40,378 nucleotides of DNA, from NCBI RefSeq assembly GCF_000430045.1, contig NZ_KE387027.1:502589-542966 (forward strand). The letters run 5' to 3'. Positions 39,867 through 40,378 of this stretch are shown here, piece by piece. The position numbers were made by a program, and so were the translations under genes. Position 1 is the stretch's first letter; the number at the start of each line of letters is the position of its first letter. A model generated the notes under the pieces. That model was not told the origin of the DNA. It did no database searches and saw nothing but the letters and a program-made list of their open reading frames with translations. This stretch comes from Calidithermus chliarophilus DSM 9957 (GTDB taxonomy: Bacteria > Deinococcota > Deinococci > Deinococcales > Thermaceae).

Positions 39867-40235
39867 ATGCACAGGGCAAGGGGTTTCACGCTCATCGAGC
39901 TCCTGATCGTCATCGCGATCATCGCCATCCTGGCCGCCGTGCTCACCCCAAGCGTGTTGACCGCCCGCAAGCGCGCATTAGACATGGCTAGCCAGATGTA
40001 CCTGAAGCAGGTGGTACAGTGGATTGCTTCGGCCGACACTCTAGGCAGCGATGTTAGTGCACTGGACGGGGACAACTGCAAAAGCACTATCCTCCAAGAT
40101 GAGGGTGCTCCGGCGGAATACCCCAGGGCTGTGAGAAGCTGTGTGATCACCCGTGACTCAGCAGATAATAAATACACCATCACGGTGAACTCACAAGCCA
40201 GCGGGGTGTTTAGTGCGGTTTACTGGCTGCGCTAA
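39867..40235 (+). CDS. Type IV pilin, second copy
   Basis: A 122-residue prepilin with leader MHRARG, then FTLIELLIVIAIIAILAAVL identical in protein to the first pilin. Its cysteines C71 and C92 have the same spacing as in the first copy (21 residues). After residue 30 the two pilins diverge strongly apart from ARKRA, ADT and EGAPA words. A 41-bp stretch of the helix region is identical in DNA (39476-39516 and 39894-39934), so the pair arose by duplication or exchanges sequence. It may be a minor or alternative pilin subunit. Confidence 0.92.
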   Translation: MHRARGFTLIELLIVIAIIAILAAVLTPSVLTARKRALDMASQMYLKQVVQWIASADTLGSDVSALDGDNCKSTILQDEGAPAEYPRAVRSCVITRDSADNKYTITVNSQASGVFSAVYWLR

Positions 40236-40297
40236 GGTATCGAACCTTTTCGGGCGACTCCAGCTAAAATGGGGTCGCCTAAGGTTTCTGGAGAAAG

Positions 40298-40378
40298 ATG
40301 CTTAAACGAGACTATCAATTTCCCCAGATTTGGCTAGCCGTTGTTCTAGGACTCATATGGAGTTTCCCATTTTTCGTT
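40298..40378 (+). CDS. Start of a membrane protein gene, cut by the window end
   Basis: Only 27 codons are inside the window: ATG after GGAGAAAG, then LKRDYQFPQIW and a hydrophobic segment LAVVLGLIWSFPFFV. The same bases, from codon 10 on, occur at 1-53, where the frame continues with NKNVSKPSVSTLEVASGIT before the DNA changes character. An O-antigen ligase or polymerase-type protein would fit the locus, but too little is visible to say. It is 62 nt after the second pilin with an imperfect hairpin (GGCGAC/GTCGCC) between them. Confidence 0.6.
   Translation, partial: MLKRDYQFPQIWLAVVLGLIWSFPFFV
40326..40378. repeat. Terminal direct repeat, right copy
   Basis: Identical to positions 1-53. See the left copy. 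It lies within the coding part of the partial membrane gene. Confidence 0.95.

Overview
The window looks like chromosomal DNA of a GC-rich thermophilic member of the Deinococcota, most likely Thermaceae of the Meiothermus/Calidithermus type. This is inferred from overall base composition, gene content, very frequent CTCGAG words, and many promoters of TANNNT form placed 6-7 nt before the start codon, as in leaderless Deinococcus-Thermus transcripts. No replication gene, phage module, transposase or CRISPR array was seen. The first and last 53 bases are identical, so the piece was either circularised in assembly or ends in a repeat. The housekeeping genes argue against a plasmid.

Region 1 (about 0.1-5.6 kb, minus strand) is a reactive-sulfur cassette. 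It holds an ArsR-rhodanese fusion regulator with its palindromic operator, an ETHE1-like metallo-beta-lactamase-fold protein with altered metal ligands, an MFS transporter and an OsmC peroxidase. These are followed by a TusA-like protein, a DsrE-like protein, an ArsM-like methyltransferase and the N-terminus of a SARP/BTAD-type regulator. Region 2 (5.6-9.5 kb, plus) has a small conserved hypothetical protein and a three-gene gluconate-2-dehydrogenase-type complex: Tat-exported small subunit, GMC flavoprotein and cytochrome c.

Region 3 (9.5-31.6 kb) is core chromosome: an M28 peptidase, a diguanylate cyclase, a PilT-family ATPase, fructose-bisphosphate aldolase, a TPP-riboswitch-controlled thiamine transporter (thiB, thiP), ispD-ispE, uppP, ubiX, an AGCS symporter, a DUF4388 protein, an esterase, a ZIP metal transporter under a 29-bp palindrome, and the cluster rplU-rpmA-obg-nadD-yqeK-lcp-rsfS. 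That cluster is interrupted by an oppositely oriented Kef-type antiporter. A tRNA-Ala(GGC) gene lies at the edge. Nine intergenic spaces here carry a family of mosaic repeats built from short variable words. In the best copies the modules follow one order in either orientation. I saw none in the sulfur region or the surface-polysaccharide region.

Region 4 (31.8-40.4 kb) is a surface locus of lower GC and with fewer CTCGAG words: a sugar-phosphate transferase, two GT4 and one GT2 glycosyltransferases, a SAM methyltransferase and a Wzx-type flippase on the minus strand. Divergently there are two tandem type IV pilins and the start of a membrane protein. The first enzyme would load a sugar phosphate on the lipid carrier, the glycosyltransferases extend it and the flippase exports it. 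UppP at 18.6 kb recycles the same carrier and the LCP protein may attach glycopolymers to the wall. No Wzy polymerase, Wzz regulator or ThiQ ATPase gene is present.
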